Part shown: positions 54,216 through 64,000 of the stretch, piece by piece | Numbering within the stretch: position 1 is the stretch's first letter | How the letters are laid out: every line of letters starts with the position of its first letter | DNA from: Magnolia sinica | Taxonomy: Eukaryota > Streptophyta > Magnoliopsida > Magnoliales > Magnoliaceae | Direction: 5' to 3' | NCBI RefSeq assembly: GCF_029962835.1 | Contig: NC_080579.1 | Location: 77,684,459 to 77,748,458 of the forward strand | DNA length: 64,000 nt | Program-made: the position numbers and the translations under genes | The notes under the pieces: model-generated | What the model was told of the DNA's origin: nothing | Database searches by the model: none | What the model saw: only the letters and a program-made list of their open reading frames with translations

Positions 54216-54881
54216 CTATGAATGAATGTGATGCACAAAAGACTCTACAAGCTCTAACACCATATGGGACTGTGACATAGGGACAAGATCAATAGGTTTC
54301 CCAGGTTTATAAACAGTAATGACTTCATAAAGACTGAGACCTGTGGACCTATCGACAGAACTATTACACGCAAACTCGACTATATGTATTACGGTGTCCC
54401 ATGTTCTGGTGTGCTCTATATCCCTCCTAGGGGGAGACTCATCCGGTAGATCATTAGGAAAGACATCACGTAACTCATCCATTACTGAAATGGCCTCAGT
54501 GGGTTACTCTACACTAACCTCTAGTGCATTTTCTCCAGCCACAAGGCCGCACATGTTGTACCCCTCAAAATAGTGGTCTTGATGTCCTTCATGGGGTGGG
54601 TGCACAGGTGCACGCCCATAATTGATTCCTTGACCAACTTCATTCATTGATCTATCCTCCAGGCCACCTGCCTGAGATTGAACATTTACCCCAATGGTGG
54701 GGTTTGTCCTGGCAATAGTCTTTAATCGAGTAATGCATACATCAAGTTGTTCAAAGAATTGGTCCATTTCCAAGCGCTTATCTAAAGACTCGATCTGCTG
54801 GGACAGCTTGTTTAGTGACTCTAGCAGTTGTTCCATGTTTAGTGTAGGGTGCAAACCAAAATTCAGCAATATAGTTGTCAA
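54216..54881 (-). pseudogene. G3 deletion-fused gag / RT start / integrase ORF
   Basis: On -, gag N-terminus ([39 protein letters not shown]), then at [16 protein letters not shown] it joins pre-RT sequence EVSVE-stop-PTEAISVMDE. It then joins integrase TRTWDTVIHIVEFACNSSVD at 54416-54407. One nonsense change (TAA where G1 and G2 have TTA) separates the two halves. It otherwise reads through about 220 codons in a single frame, so the fusion may have been translated. Confidence 0.8.
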
Positions 54882-54899
54882 AATATAAGATTTAAAATA

Positions 54900-55335
54900 A
54901 TAAAAAAAATTTAAGAAACAACCTAGTTACTAAAAACGAAAAAGGAAAGTTTCTAAAAACAAATTAGGAAAGTTTCTAAAAAAGCAACCTAGTTACTAAA
55001 AACGAAAAAAGGAAAGTTTCTAAAAACAAATTAGGAAGGTTTCTAAAAAAACAAAATTCCTAAAAAAGTAACCTAGTTTCTAAAAACGAAAAAAAAGAAT
55101 TTTTCTAAAAACAAATTAGGAAAGTTTCTATATTTAAAAAAACAACCTAGTTTCTAAAAAAAGAAAAAGGAAAGTTTCTAAAAATAGAAAGTCAGTTAGT
55201 TTCTAAAAAAGAAAAAGGAAAGTAAACTAGTTTCTTAAAAAGAAAAAAGAAAGGAAATTAGTTTCTAAAAACAGATTAAGAAAGTTTCTAAAAAATCAGT
55301 TTCTAAAAACAGAAAAGGAAAGTTTCTAAACCTAG
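54900..55335. repeat. GTTTCTAAAAAC minisatellite in the G3 leader
   Basis: An irregular array of units such as AGGAAAGTTTCTAAAAACAA and CCTAGTT. It is much longer than the matching array in G2 and has no counterpart in G1. It lies between the primer site and gag. Confidence 0.88.
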
Positions 55336-55512
55336 ATATAGAAAGCTAAGTTAATTTCTAAAATAATTCAAATAAGGGGATAACAGAAAATTTCAGCAGC
55401 TTATGTCAGGGTTTATGGACCTCTAAACAGCCATATATGATGAAAATTGATGCGTAATAGACATAAACAACTAAACCCTAAACATGTAATGCATTCCCCA
55501 ATAAGAACCCTA

Positions 55513-55524
55513 GCTTTGATACCA
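55513..55524 (-). promoter_or_regulatory. Primer-binding site of G3
   Basis: The - strand reads TGGTATCAAAGC, one base from the initiator-Met site TGGTATCAGAGC, four bases inside the 5' LTR. Confidence 0.75.
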
Positions 55525-55528
55525 AATT

Positions 55529-56747
55529 TGATGCAGGACATGAAATTCAAGTATGATATGCAAGATTTCAGTCTTAGATCATACTAATTCAGAAACAATA
55601 ACATAAAAATTCCACATCCCACACAAAAGTCCAAACATTCAATTAAGAGGAATCTATGCGGGTCCAGGCCTACACATGATAGGGCTGGATCAATAAAATT
55701 TATTGACCAAACGATGCTCAAAGATAAGAAATAATCATCCACACATGCATAGTAATCAGCCCCTAATACAAGGGATTTACCAATTTCAATTCGGGGAATC
55801 CTAGGGTGAGAATAGGGATAGAATTTGGAGATTTAGGACCATCTAGGGTTAGGGTTTATGAAAAACAAATATGAGAGAGTAAAGGAGAGGGAACCCTAAA
55901 CCAGAAGACAATTGTCACGTGCGGACTACGGGTGGGACCCGACGCACATGTGCTGGTGATCGGCCGCACGTGTATGGGGCCCATGTACCCAAAAATCATC
56001 TCCTTGGGGGTGGTCAGCCAGGCTTGGGCTTCAAAACCCCCAAATTTCACGTCGATCCGAGCTACAGCCTGGGCATGGTGCTCCGTCTAAGTTTCAGCCC
56101 TCCTACAGGGCCAGATTCTGCAAATCTGTTGAAGAGAGGGAATTTGAAGCAATAAGGGACAGATTTGTAACACAGATGATTATAGGAGATGAGAAGGGTA
56201 GATGGTATAAGACGTGTAATAGAGATGGCGATGGATGGAGGTGAATCGGGATAGATGTCGCTTCGCACCACCGTAGTTAACCCCTCGAAGAATGGAGGGC
56301 TTCGCACCCAATTAGGCTTCACAACTTAGAGAGTAGGAAAACGCAGAATTTTTATTAAGCTTCTATGAATCAAAAGAACTACAAGGAGTGCCTATTTATA
56401 AGAAAACCATATATCCAAAACTCGCGCTATGTGCGCAACCTATTACTTGGCGATGAAGTAAACTAAAATAAAAATCAAACAAAGAAATCTAACGTGTTCA
56501 TGATGCTCTAAATAATAACAATAAGCAAAACCTAAAATATAATATCAATCCGACTAGTGGGCTACGATCATGAGATCCCATGGTGGGCTTTTCTTGATTA
56601 TCGGGCCCCCACCCTTTTGAATCAAAACTCCGTCTCCTAACTAGGAGGCACTCCCTGAACGCCGTCATCGATCCAGATCGACAATGGTGTCCTTCTTCTG
56701 GCGTACGTGCGTAGGGGGCGGCATGCATGCGCATGATGTCCCCATCA
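55529..56747 (-). repeat. 5' LTR of G3
   Basis: Carries the TATA-like TTATAAATAGG (about 56393-56403, -). Ends TGATG/CATCA. Followed by TGAGG. Confidence 0.92.
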
Positions 56748-56888
56748 TGAGGCTAGCTTGAACTCATTTTCAAGCTCAAAAAATCAGCTCGACTTAACTC
56801 GAACTCAGCTTCGAACCAAGTCGAATCGAGGCTTTTCGAGTCGAATCGAGTGAGCTAACAAAGCTAGCTCAGTTCGTGTACACTCCTA

Positions 56889-57620
56889 ATCACACATGGG
56901 ACGTCTCAACCTTATATCAGTCAAACGGGGGTGTCATCTCAGTTGTCTCAACCGATGAGAGTTATGCAGAGCTCGAGCATCTCCCCAGAGCAATCGAGAA
57001 AGTGGATGTCAGCGATGTGAACTGCGACAGCGATAATTGGCTCTCTTCTATAAGGACGGAGGATAGGGAATGTTTCAAAGTTTTCGAGGAAGTTGAACAA
57101 GATTCTCTCTATTTGGGGGAGCTCGAGGATGTTGCCAAGGAGGAGAATGTTGGCATGGTTATGGCTTGTTTAAGGAGCCAGTTCCGATGGTAAATGATGG
57201 GTTTCTCTTGGGGGGCCTAACCCATAAAGATTGCCTTTCTAATGCCCTGGTGGTAACTCCTCTACGTGCCTCAAGGATGGGGGAAGATGCTATTGTTGTT
57301 GGACATAATGATTCAGTTGAGGTAATGATGGTCCAAACTCCCAAGCCAGGTGTGCATGAGCTCATGGAAGATCAAATCAGATGGTCTAAAGATGTCTAAC
57401 AACAAGTGGGAAGATTGGTAGGACTATCTTTTGCGCCCCACAACGAGGACATATTTGCTTTGCTTCAATTTGTCAAAGTAGGGGGGTCGTGGTGTTAGCA
57501 CGATCTTCTCATTGTTAAGCCAAGGAAATCACCTAAAGGCTAGAGGGAACTGCTCTGTCTCAAGTGCTCAATCAACTCCGCCTCAGTCGAGAACATCAGT
57601 TGGGGAAATAGGGACAAAGG
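56889..57620 (+). pseudogene. L-J ORF1/linker remnant
   Basis: Open stretches LYQSNGGVISVVSTDESYAE and PVPMVNDGFLLGGLTHKDCL lie between the hAT-like insertion and the ORF2 endonuclease start. No domain was recognised. Position and strand suggest the ORF1 C-terminal part or inter-ORF linker. Confidence 0.45.
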
Positions 57621-57629
57621 ATTAAGGTC

Positions 57630-59657
57630 AGTTACTCAATGACAATTCTTAGTTGGAACATCAAGGGTCTGGGGAGCAAGATTAAGAGAGCTCGGGTCGG
57701 AGATACTTGCAAAAAAGCAAAGGCATGTATTATAACCCTTCAGGAAACAAAGTTTCAGTCTTTCAAAAAAAACACTCTAGGTTTGTTATGAGGAATAAAA
57801 AATAAAGACTTGTCAATTCTTGATGCTATCAACTCAGCTGGGGGTATTATGGTGGCCCGGAGCTTAGACACGTGGCACAAAGAAGATGGTTTTATTGGTG
57901 ACTATTCGGTCTCCATGGTTCTCAAGGAGATCTTGTTAGATTTCTAATGGGTTTTCTCAAGCATTTATGATCCTTGCCAAACTGGCCAAAGAGAAAATCT
58001 GCGAAAGTTGTCCAGCTTCAGAGATAGATGGGGTTTCCTTGCCGCTTTAGCAATGATTTCAATGTAATTTGATTCTCTTATGAAAAATCCTCGAAAGGCC
58101 GTGTAACTAGTAGTACAAGAGGTTTTGCTAACTGGGTGATTAGCAACGAATAGGTGGATTTACTGATGGGGAGTGCTAAGTTTACTTTAGACAAACAAGC
58201 AAGATTAGGCTATTTTATCATGGCTTGATAAATCTTTTATATCCGCGGATTGGACAGAAATATCCGTTAGTTTAGCAAAGAGGTCATCCTAGCCTTGTTT
58301 CAAACCACTAACCAATTGTCTTAGAGGTGGAAGATGTGCACTGGGGTCCTAAGCCATTCAAATTCAAACTTGCATGGCTTGAAGTAGAAGACTTTGACCG
58401 TTTAATTGAAGACTGGTGGGGCTCATTTGTGGTTGAAGGTTTGGTGGTTCAGACTATGCCTGAAGCTAAAGATGTTAAAAGAAAATTTAAAGGAATGGAA
58501 GAAAGAACTTTTTTTTAGAGCCTAGGAAGCTAATCTAGACAAGATGCTTCAAAATATTCAGTAAATAGATTTGAAAGAAGATGAGGAGTTGTCAAATGGA
58601 GATAAGGAAAAGTGTGTTAATCTATCAATGGCTTATGACAATCGCCTTAAAGAAGAGGAAATCAAATGGAGGCAAAGATCACAAGTAATTTAGTAAAAGG
58701 AGACAGAAATATTCAATTTTTTCAAAACATTGCTAGTGCTAGGGTGAGATGTAATGGGATTAGAAGTTTGGTTGTGGGAGGACTAAGGAGAAAGGGTTAC
58801 GGATAAGAAAAAGTTTGTGATGCAACTTTGGAGTACAACAAGAATCTGTTATCTACTGACAACTAGCCAAGACCGAGCTTAGACAATCTAGACTTTCCTT
58901 GTTCATCTGGTAAGGAAGCCGAGTCTCTCAATATGCTGATATTGAAGGAAGAAGTTAAAGTGGCAGGTTGATTACTTGGGTAGGGGGATAAGGCACTTGG
59001 TCTGGACGACTTCCTTATGACCTTTTTCTAGAAATCCCGGCGCGTGATTAAAAAAGTTGTTTTAGGTTTTATTCTTGATTTTTCTAACAGGAGCCACCTC
59101 TTTAATGATCTTAGGGCCTCTTTCATTATAATCATCCTGAAGGTTGAAGAATTTGAATGTCTAAAAGAGTTTAGACCCATTAGCCTTGTTGGGGGCCCTC
59201 ATAAAATCCCTAGCCAAAATTCTTGCCTCAAGATTTTGAGTGCTCTCAAATATCATTTCTGAAAATCAAGAAGCTTTCGTGGCAGGAATGGATTTTGGAT
59301 AGCACTCTTATCGCCCACAAAGTGTATTGATTTGATACTAGGTTTAGAGAGGGCAAAAGTGGAATAGTTTGCAAGCTGGATATGAGAAAGGCGTATGATT
59401 ATGTGAATTGAGACTTACTTGATTACATGTTAGGCAAACTAGGATGCGGGGAGAAATGGAAAGGATGGATTTAGGCTCGTGTTGGTTTGGTAGTTTTCTC
59501 TATCTTGGTTAATGATTCACCAAAAGACCTTTTCAAAGCCTCAAGGGGGTCAAACAAGGAGATCCTCTGTCTCCATACCTCTTTGTGATTGTAATGGAGA
59601 CTCTTAGCCAGGTGCTTCATTAGAGCGAGGAGGTTAGATTAATCAATAGCTTTAGGG
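57630..59657 (+). pseudogene. L-J endonuclease and RT N-terminal half
   Basis: Endonuclease N-terminus SWNIKGLGS and LQETKFQ, degraded central motifs, then FELAWLEVEDFDRLIEDWW-type linker (58360-58420), DKALGLDDF (about 58990), KEFRPISLVGG (59160-59190) and KLDMRKAYDYVN (59370-59410). Many nonsense changes. Confidence 0.7.
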
Positions 59658-60405
59658 CGAGGTATTCTGTATCGATAACAGTGGTAGTAACAATCACCAC
59701 TGTTATCGATACGGGTATCGGCAATAACAGTTGATACGGTGGCAAAATGACCATTACGACCCCTGTAACGGTTGAAAAACAAATTACCTAAAAAAGTTTG
59801 AAAAAATATTTAGAAAATCCATAATAATACAAATATTCCAAATATGTATTCATTTTTTGTTTTGAACATGTTTATGAGAATATAACGGTCCGCTCCTTGG
59901 TAAGAGTGTTGTATCTGGTTGTCTGGTGAATTTATGAACATGGCTATGTGTCTCTAATATTTCCACATCACAATCGAGCATTAGAACTATAAATAAATAA
60001 AAAAAATTTAAAAAAGGTCATAAATACCACTTTATTTTTCCGAAAAACTGCCCTCAAAGATTTCCATTTGCACAAACAGCTTCAATCTACGGTTTTAATC
60101 CTAAAAAATATAGTAAAAGTGGACGAAATCTGTTGTAGAATAATCTAGAAAGTTTTTGAAATAAGAAAAGTGAAAAAAAGGGAGAAAAATGAATTTAAAT
60201 AGGAAAAAAATATGTGGTCATTTTTTGATTGTTACAGCGGTAATGGTCGTTATGCTCTGTAATGGCCTATACGACCCTCGTAACGGTCGATACAGTCCCA
60301 TAAAACCAACTACACCTTTTCGCCCCCATATCGCGTAACGGTCACAACCGTTACCTATACTTATCAGCCTTTACAACCATATCGTAACGGATATGGAGGA
60401 CCTTA
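59658..60405. mobile_element. TAACGG-type MITE, copy 3, inside LINE L-J RT
   Basis: Ends are CGAGGTATTCTGTATCGATAAC-like and GTAACGGATATGGAGGACCTTA-like (inverse). The flanks CTTTAGGG and CTTCAGGT match at six of eight bases. The interior has GTAACGG/CCGTTAC arms, and its middle resembles copy 2 (23779-24500) in inverted orientation (ACCACTTTATTTTTCCG, GGTTGTCTGGTGAATTTATG). Confidence 0.82.
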
Positions 60406-61040
60406 CTTCAGGTTTGCAAATGAGGGAATTAGAGTAATTCATTTTCAATACACAGACAGCACTTTGCCTCTTTGCCATGCAAATGCAGTGAAGGTTAATT
60501 ACCTGCGAAAGATAGTGACTTGCTCTGTGTTGGTCTCAGGGCTAAAGATTAATGTTGACAAGAGCAAGATGTTAGGGGTCCGACTAAACAGTGAGGAGTC
60601 ATGGTTGGCCTCTATGTCTGCATGCAGAGCAGGATTGTTCCCTCGAGGTATTTGAGTTTACCGTTGTGTCTTGGGAAATCGGCTAAACATTTATGGGATA
60701 AGGTTTTAAAGAGAATTGTGAGAAAGCTTTTGAGCTGAAAGTGTTAGCATTTGTCTTTGGGAGGTTGTCAACCTTCTCTAATATCTTATTGTACTTTGTC
60801 CCTTTTCAAATGTCCAAAACCGGTTCTAAGGAAATTGGAAAAGTTAAGAAGAGATTTTCTATAGAGGGGGGCTGAAACAAGAACAAATTTCATCTCCTCA
60901 AGTGGGATGAGGTGTGCAACCCAATAGAAGAGGGCGGGGTGGGCATCAAGGATTTGGAAACTACAAATTTCGCTTTCCTGGGTAAGTGGTTATGGAGGTT
61001 TGAAACTGAAGAGGGTAACTTGTGGAGAGAGCTAGTCACA

Positions 61041-62360
61041 TGGGATGAGGACATCCAAGCGCCATTTAGAGTGTACCAGAGGAAGAGAGCTTTGGCCCCA
61101 GTTCCAGCATCTCTATGGTTGGATGATCACTATACCGGGCCCAGATCAAGTACGTAGCCGTGTTGGAAGACCCCCACATGCATATTTATGCATCTTTGAA
61201 GACCTCACACTGGAAAGATGCATGTGGGCTGCGTATAGGAGCTTATTGAACACATCTGGACTGTTGGATTTCGCATGTTGGATCATCCGAACCGTTGGCC
61301 CATCTTGATCATTTAGCCATCTTGGCCGTGGACATCATGGGACATTAGTTTAGTTGTTTCATTTAATTTGTGTGTTGTTTTATCGACATGTTTTTAACAA
61401 TAGGGGGTATTTTGGATATTTCAAAATAATAGCAATTAGTCTATAAAGGGGTGGGTGTGTGAACCTTAAAGGATTATGATGCATTGAATAAAATTTCTCT
61501 TTTGCTTTTGAGCAACAAAAACCTCCTGTGATTGGATTTGGTGCGATGTCATGGAGTGATTCCAACTTATCCTTCTCTCATTCTTCTCTTCAAGGTAGTT
61601 CATCTGCTTTATGTTTTCTCATCTTCTCTTTTTATTCTTCCTCTTCTTTTTCTTTTGTTTCAAATCAACTCAATCAAACCCTAACCCAACCTACCCTGAC
61701 CTCCATCGACCCCAAGTCCTTGTTCGTATGACCGTACAGACACACGTGTACGGTACGGACAACCCCCTTGTTCCGTGGCCCTCTTGCTCCGTCTCCATCA
61801 TTTCTCTCTTCCTCTTGACCATTAACCCTAAAAATCTTAAATCCCAAAAACCTAATTCTCACAACCCTAGATCCCCAATTCCCAAAATCTAAAACCCTAA
61901 ACCTAAACCTAGTTTAGCCAAAACCGTAAACCAAGTGAATCCCTTAAAATTAAGAATAATTCCTATGCTAGATGGAAGTTCTACCTTCCATAGATCCTAA
62001 TCTATTCATATTTTGTTACATTTGCATTGTGGGATTGAATTCTTTAACTTTGTGATAGAGTAGTTTTATTTTGTATTTTGAATGCTTTAAATTAATTTGT
62101 TATTTAGTTGAAGCACCTCATTCTAGGTTAGACCATCTGCCATGCATCAACGTGCAAGTACGGCTCCCAAAACTTCTATAGATCCTAATTGATTCATATT
62201 TTATTACATCTGCATCACGGGATTATTTACAGCTTTGAACTAGAACATGTTTTGTTATTTGGATTCTTTAACTTTGTGATAGAGTAGTTTTATTTTGTGT
62301 TTTGAATGCTTTAATTAATCCGTTATTTAATTTCAGCACCTCATTCTAGGTTAGATCATC
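61041..62360. mobile_element. Unclassified insertion in LINE L-J, solo-LTR-like
   Basis: LINE coding sequence breaks after LWRELVT (about 61040) and resumes at GGWKVKSS (about 62360). Inside, a TATA-like TCTATAAAGG (61440) and GAATAAA (61486) about 45 bases apart look like an LTR U3/R. AAACCCTAA-rich sequence and a diverged tandem duplication (61985-62130 against 62173-62355) follow. No clean ends or target duplication found. Confidence 0.4.
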
Positions 62361-63217
62361 CAGGTGGTTGGAAGGTTAAAAGTTCTTCATTTTACCTTGC
62401 TTCCAATCTTTAGAAATTTGTGAAGTTGACGTCATCCAAATTTAGTCAAGGAGTCACCCTTGTGTTGGGAGATGGGGCCATATTTAGTTCTGGGAAGACA
62501 TGGTGTGGGGATAAGAAACTTCAGTAGGTTTTTCCAAGAGTTGGCTAGTCTAGCAATCAAAAGGAACATCATAGTGGATCGTTGCTTCTCCATTTCTGGT
62601 AGTTTATTGGTGTAGTTGCCTTCATGCAGAAGAGATATAATCGATGAGGAAACCGAGGAATTGGCATCTTTATTGGACCGTCTCAGACTCTTCTCACCTT
62701 CAATTGGGGAAAAGGATTATATAGTGTGGCACGTGTCACTTCTCCGTTCGGTCCTTATATAGGATACTTCTGGATCCACCTCGGTCAACAAGTTCTTCTC
62801 ATCCCTTTCATTCTAGTATTATGGACTCCCTCCGAGAGTTGTCCTTCGTGCAGTTCGTGGGAAGGAAAATGGTGTTATTGATTGATAACCTTCAAAAGAG
62901 ATCTATGCTCCTCCCTAATATTTGTATTTTGCATATGGTTGATGCAGAATCGATAGATCATCACTTCATTCATTGCTCCTTCACTTAACAAGTTTGGGAC
63001 TACTTCCTAGGTATCTCCAATGTGGCATGGGTGATGCCGAAGTCGGTATACGATCTTTCGTGGGCTTGGCATGGGGGAGGGCCTAGAAAAGATGGTAAAG
63101 TGATAAGGGTCATAATGGCAGTGATGTGGATAATCTGAGGGAGAGGAATGGTTTTTGTTTCCAAAATAGGAGCTCCTTTGTGGAAGAGGTTAGGAAAGTT
63201 AAATTCAATGTTGAGGG

Positions 63218-63765
63218 CAGTGTTTTAAATAGAAAATAATGGGTAGCATAGTGTTCACCTCTCTTAAGCATGAAGCCTAAGCTACATAGCGTGTAGTGTA
63301 AGCTATAAGTTACTTCTAGATCTTTAATCAAGGTTGCATATGGTTGCACCAATTCATAACATTCTGCACCAAATTAGACTGATTTATAATGAAATTAACA
63401 AAAATTCATCATATTTGGTGTAACCAAATGCAACCTAAAGTAATACAAAAGGGCAATGATTAAATATAAAGGTAAAGAAAAAGCAATGAAATCAATTTAA
63501 TATTGTTACTTATATTATTTTACTAAAAGCATTGAAAAGATTAAGAAATTTCTATTGAAAATAGGAATTTGTAACCAATCATTGAAAACATTGACTTTCA
63601 TGTTGTATTAAAAAATAACTTTTAATGTGAGTTACGTAGCGTGTAGCATGTAGCGTACACAAATTATCATGTAGCATAGGCTACATGAGACTTAAGCTAT
63701 TTTCATGAGCTATATAGCGTTAAGGCTAAGCTACACACTACATAGCATAGCTATTTAAAACATTG
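63218..63765. mobile_element. hAT-like MITE (TAGCG type), H4, in LINE L-J 3' UTR
   Basis: 8-bp target duplication GTTGAGGG (63210-63217, 63766-63773). Ends are CAGTGTTTTAAATAG and CTATTTAAAACATTG. Subterminal GCTACATAGCGTGTAG motifs match the H2 type at 11249. AT-rich middle. Confidence 0.92.
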
Positions 63766-63911
63766 GTTGAGGGTTAGGCCTCCAATGTAGTGGCAACTAT
63801 ATTTTGTCCACGTTTGGTTTTTTAGCTTTATGTTGTATTCCTTCCCCGCATTGCATTCGCTTTGGTGGGCTTCTAATAAAAATGTTGTTCTCTCAAAAAA
63901 AAAAAAAAAAA

Positions 63912-64000
63912 CCCAACAAAGTCATTCCACATTTTGGATATTGAGGTTCTCCACCTTACTCTGGGGATCCACCCTCTACTAGCATATCCATATTTATCAG
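63912..64000. other. Right edge, kinase intron
   Basis: Sequence after the LINE poly(A). Nothing recognised. Confidence 0.3.

Larger units (their letters stand above)
52106..56747 (-). mobile_element. Internally deleted Ty3/gypsy element (G3), non-autonomous
   Basis: LTRs 52106-53311 (1206 bp) and 55529-56747 (1219 bp), inverted ends TGATG/CATCA, target duplication TGAGG (52101-52105, 56748-56752). The internal part is 2217 bp. On - it runs: Met-type primer site, AAAGTTTCTAAAAAC minisatellite leader, gag stub, RT-start stub fused to integrase C-terminus, eight 42-bp repeats, chromodomain, polypurine tract. Same two deletion junctions as G2. The LTRs look more alike than those of G1 (about five differences in the first 137 bases by eye). 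Confidence 0.93.
50874..56888. mobile_element. hAT-like element (TAGGGGTGTACA ends), container of two insertions
   Basis: 8-bp target duplication ATCACACA (50866-50873, 56889-56896). Ends are TAGGGGTGTACA and TGTACACTCCTA with GAACTGAG/CTCAGTTC behind. Once the MITE (50888-51520) and gypsy G3 (52106-56747) are removed it is about 730 bp, filled with TCGAGTTCGAG-like words and two internal direct duplications. No transposase. Confidence 0.85.
50090..63911 (+). mobile_element. L1-like LINE of about 5.1 kb split by six nested insertions (L-J)
   Basis: LINE pieces: about 50090-50716, 50824-50873, 56889-59657, 60406-61040, about 62360-63217 and 63766-63911. They read in order: ORF1-like sequence, ORF2 endonuclease start (TILSWNIKGLGSKIKRA at about 57642), GGDFN reduced to SNDFN (about 58050), RT (FRPISLVGG; YADD replaced by YTDS near 60458), KWLWRFETEEGNLWRELV, zf-RVT (KRSMLLPNICILHMVDAES), and a poly(A) run 63895-63911. 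The pieces sum to about 5.1 kb, the size of a complete plant L1. Many stops; the oldest layer here. Confidence 0.8.

Noticed and set aside
61676-61912. AAACCCTAA-like words suggesting interstitial telomere sequence
   Set aside because: Irregular and interspersed with other sequence; similar words occur in LTRs in the window.
47600-64000. Search for the upstream kinase exons (HRDLK, DFGLSR) on the - strand
   Set aside because: None visible. The stretch is transposon-filled intron, so the kinase is reported as partial.

Overview
The window is nuclear DNA from a flowering plant. It carries spliced genes with GT..AG introns and plant-type transposons: chromodomain Ty3/gypsy elements, L1-like and RTE-like LINEs, a TRIM, a tRNA-derived SINE and many hAT-like MITEs. 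Very large, transposon-filled introns point to a sizeable, non-compact genome. A magnoliid or similar lineage is plausible, but the sequence alone does not prove it. No rRNA, tRNA or organellar genes were seen.

Three host genes account for nearly everything. (1) The 3' part of a golgin-84-type golgin (GC2-like, + strand): five coding segments between 464 and 25154, with a putative 19.1-kb intron. (2) A complete three-exon FKBP-type immunophilin (FKBP17-2-like, - strand, 28451 to 27149, 239 aa). (3) The 3' part of a Raf-like MAPKKK of the SIS8/M3K-delta/EDR1 type (- strand): exons at 47599-47550, 47324-47148 and 31756-31564, the last two separated by a 15.4-kb intron. Its upstream exons lie beyond the right edge. 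From memory of the Arabidopsis genome, this is the At1g18160 (kinase) - At1g18170 (FKBP) - At1g18190 (GC2) neighbourhood, so the window looks like an old syntenic block inflated by transposons.

Layout. 1-25154 is golgin. Its big intron holds LINE fragments and a LINE cut in two by a 10.3-kb gypsy element (6909-17246, TSD ATTGG), which itself contains a LINE tail and a MITE inside a MITE. Later golgin introns hold a 641-bp TRIM and TAACGG-type MITEs. 25155-27148 is the convergent 3' gap, and 28452-31563 is the FKBP promoter and kinase 3' flank. 31757-47147 is the kinase intron: two 5'-truncated LINEs with perfect 17- and 15-bp TSDs, an internally deleted gypsy element (39236-43597, TSD TTGGG) and an RTE LINE carrying a MITE. 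47600-64000 is kinase intron: mainly one about 5.1-kb LINE (about 50090-63911) split by a SINE, a hAT-like element (50874-56888, itself holding a MITE and a second deleted gypsy element, TSD TGAGG), two further MITEs and an unclassified 1.3-kb insertion.

The most unusual observation is a pair of non-autonomous gypsy elements that share the same two internal deletion junctions. They have also expanded a 42-bp, 14-residue proline-rich repeat next to the chromodomain (6 and 8 units, against 1 in the pol-bearing relative). No new host defence or metabolic system was found.
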